From Verrucomicrobiota bacterium (GTDB lineage Bacteria > Verrucomicrobiota > Verrucomicrobiia > Chthoniobacterales > JAFAMB01), in contig JAFAJU010000314.1 of NCBI GenBank assembly GCA_019236035.1, positions 1 to 13,614 of the forward strand: a DNA stretch of 13,614 bases, in the 5' to 3' direction. How positions within the stretch are numbered: the stretch's first letter is position 1; the number at the start of each line of letters is the position of its first letter. Positions 13,538 to 13,614 of this stretch are shown piece after piece. Below the pieces are notes generated by a model that saw only the letters and a program-made list of their open reading frames with translations, was not told the DNA's origin and made no database searches. Made by a program: the position numbers and the translations under genes.

Positions 13538-13614
13538 TTCTAGAAAGTCGTTATACAGTAAGCAAGGAATATCGATGACATGCTTGTCTGGAGAAGATTA
13601 AGCAGCGAAAAATG

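Noticed and set aside
13538..13614. Start of a plus-strand gene at the right edge (ATG at 13612-13614)
   Set aside because: Only the start codon would be in the window and the purine-rich GGAGAAG is about 15 nt away; nothing can be supported.

Overview
The window (about 52-54% G+C by eye) looks like chromosomal housekeeping DNA from a Gram-negative bacterium. My best guess is the Planctomycetes-Verrucomicrobia-Chlamydiae (PVC) group, probably a verrucomicrobium. The support is indirect. coaE lies directly upstream of rho, as I recall for Chlamydia. DAHP synthase is the type I-beta form with an N-terminal ferredoxin-like domain. A secreted TPR protein is present, and few genes have a Shine-Dalgarno sequence. 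No transposase, phage gene, CRISPR array, rRNA or tRNA was seen.

Layout. Positions 1-10218 are entirely minus-strand. Read in the direction of transcription (right to left), the genes are: a PtsN-like PTS IIA protein, argS (3-nt gap) and phoU; a UDP-glucuronate decarboxylase; a 136-bp gap with GAAAC-type repeats; coaE and rho (20-bp overlap); an RNase D-like exonuclease; a 354-bp leader region; then a compact group of aroF-type DAHP synthase, secreted TPR protein, endonuclease III (ATGA overlap) and the start of fabI, which runs off the left edge. Positions 10391-13247 are plus-strand: a glycogen-synthase-like protein followed by a class III PLP aminotransferase. A small Dabb-domain protein on the minus strand (13220-13525) overlaps the 3' end of the aminotransferase.

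The most interesting signal is in the DAHP synthase leader. A 27-codon ORF (2793-2876, minus) encodes a peptide with 10 aromatic residues, including GYFLFYWRF next to its stop codon. Two nucleotides after the stop comes a two-part hairpin, followed by a U-rich stretch. The 3' arm of that hairpin can pair instead with a 7-nt segment inside the peptide gene. This looks like an attenuation leader that senses Phe, Tyr and Trp to control the first enzyme of aromatic amino-acid synthesis.

The second is the glycogen-synthase-like protein. It keeps the GT5 fold markers but has lost the KTGGL lysine, the EPCGL glutamate and, as far as can be aligned, the Arg/Lys donor-phosphate binders. It is probably a pseudoenzyme or has a changed donor. 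The third is a 21-bp near-perfect inverted repeat that fills the nth-fabI gap and ends two bases before the fabI start codon.
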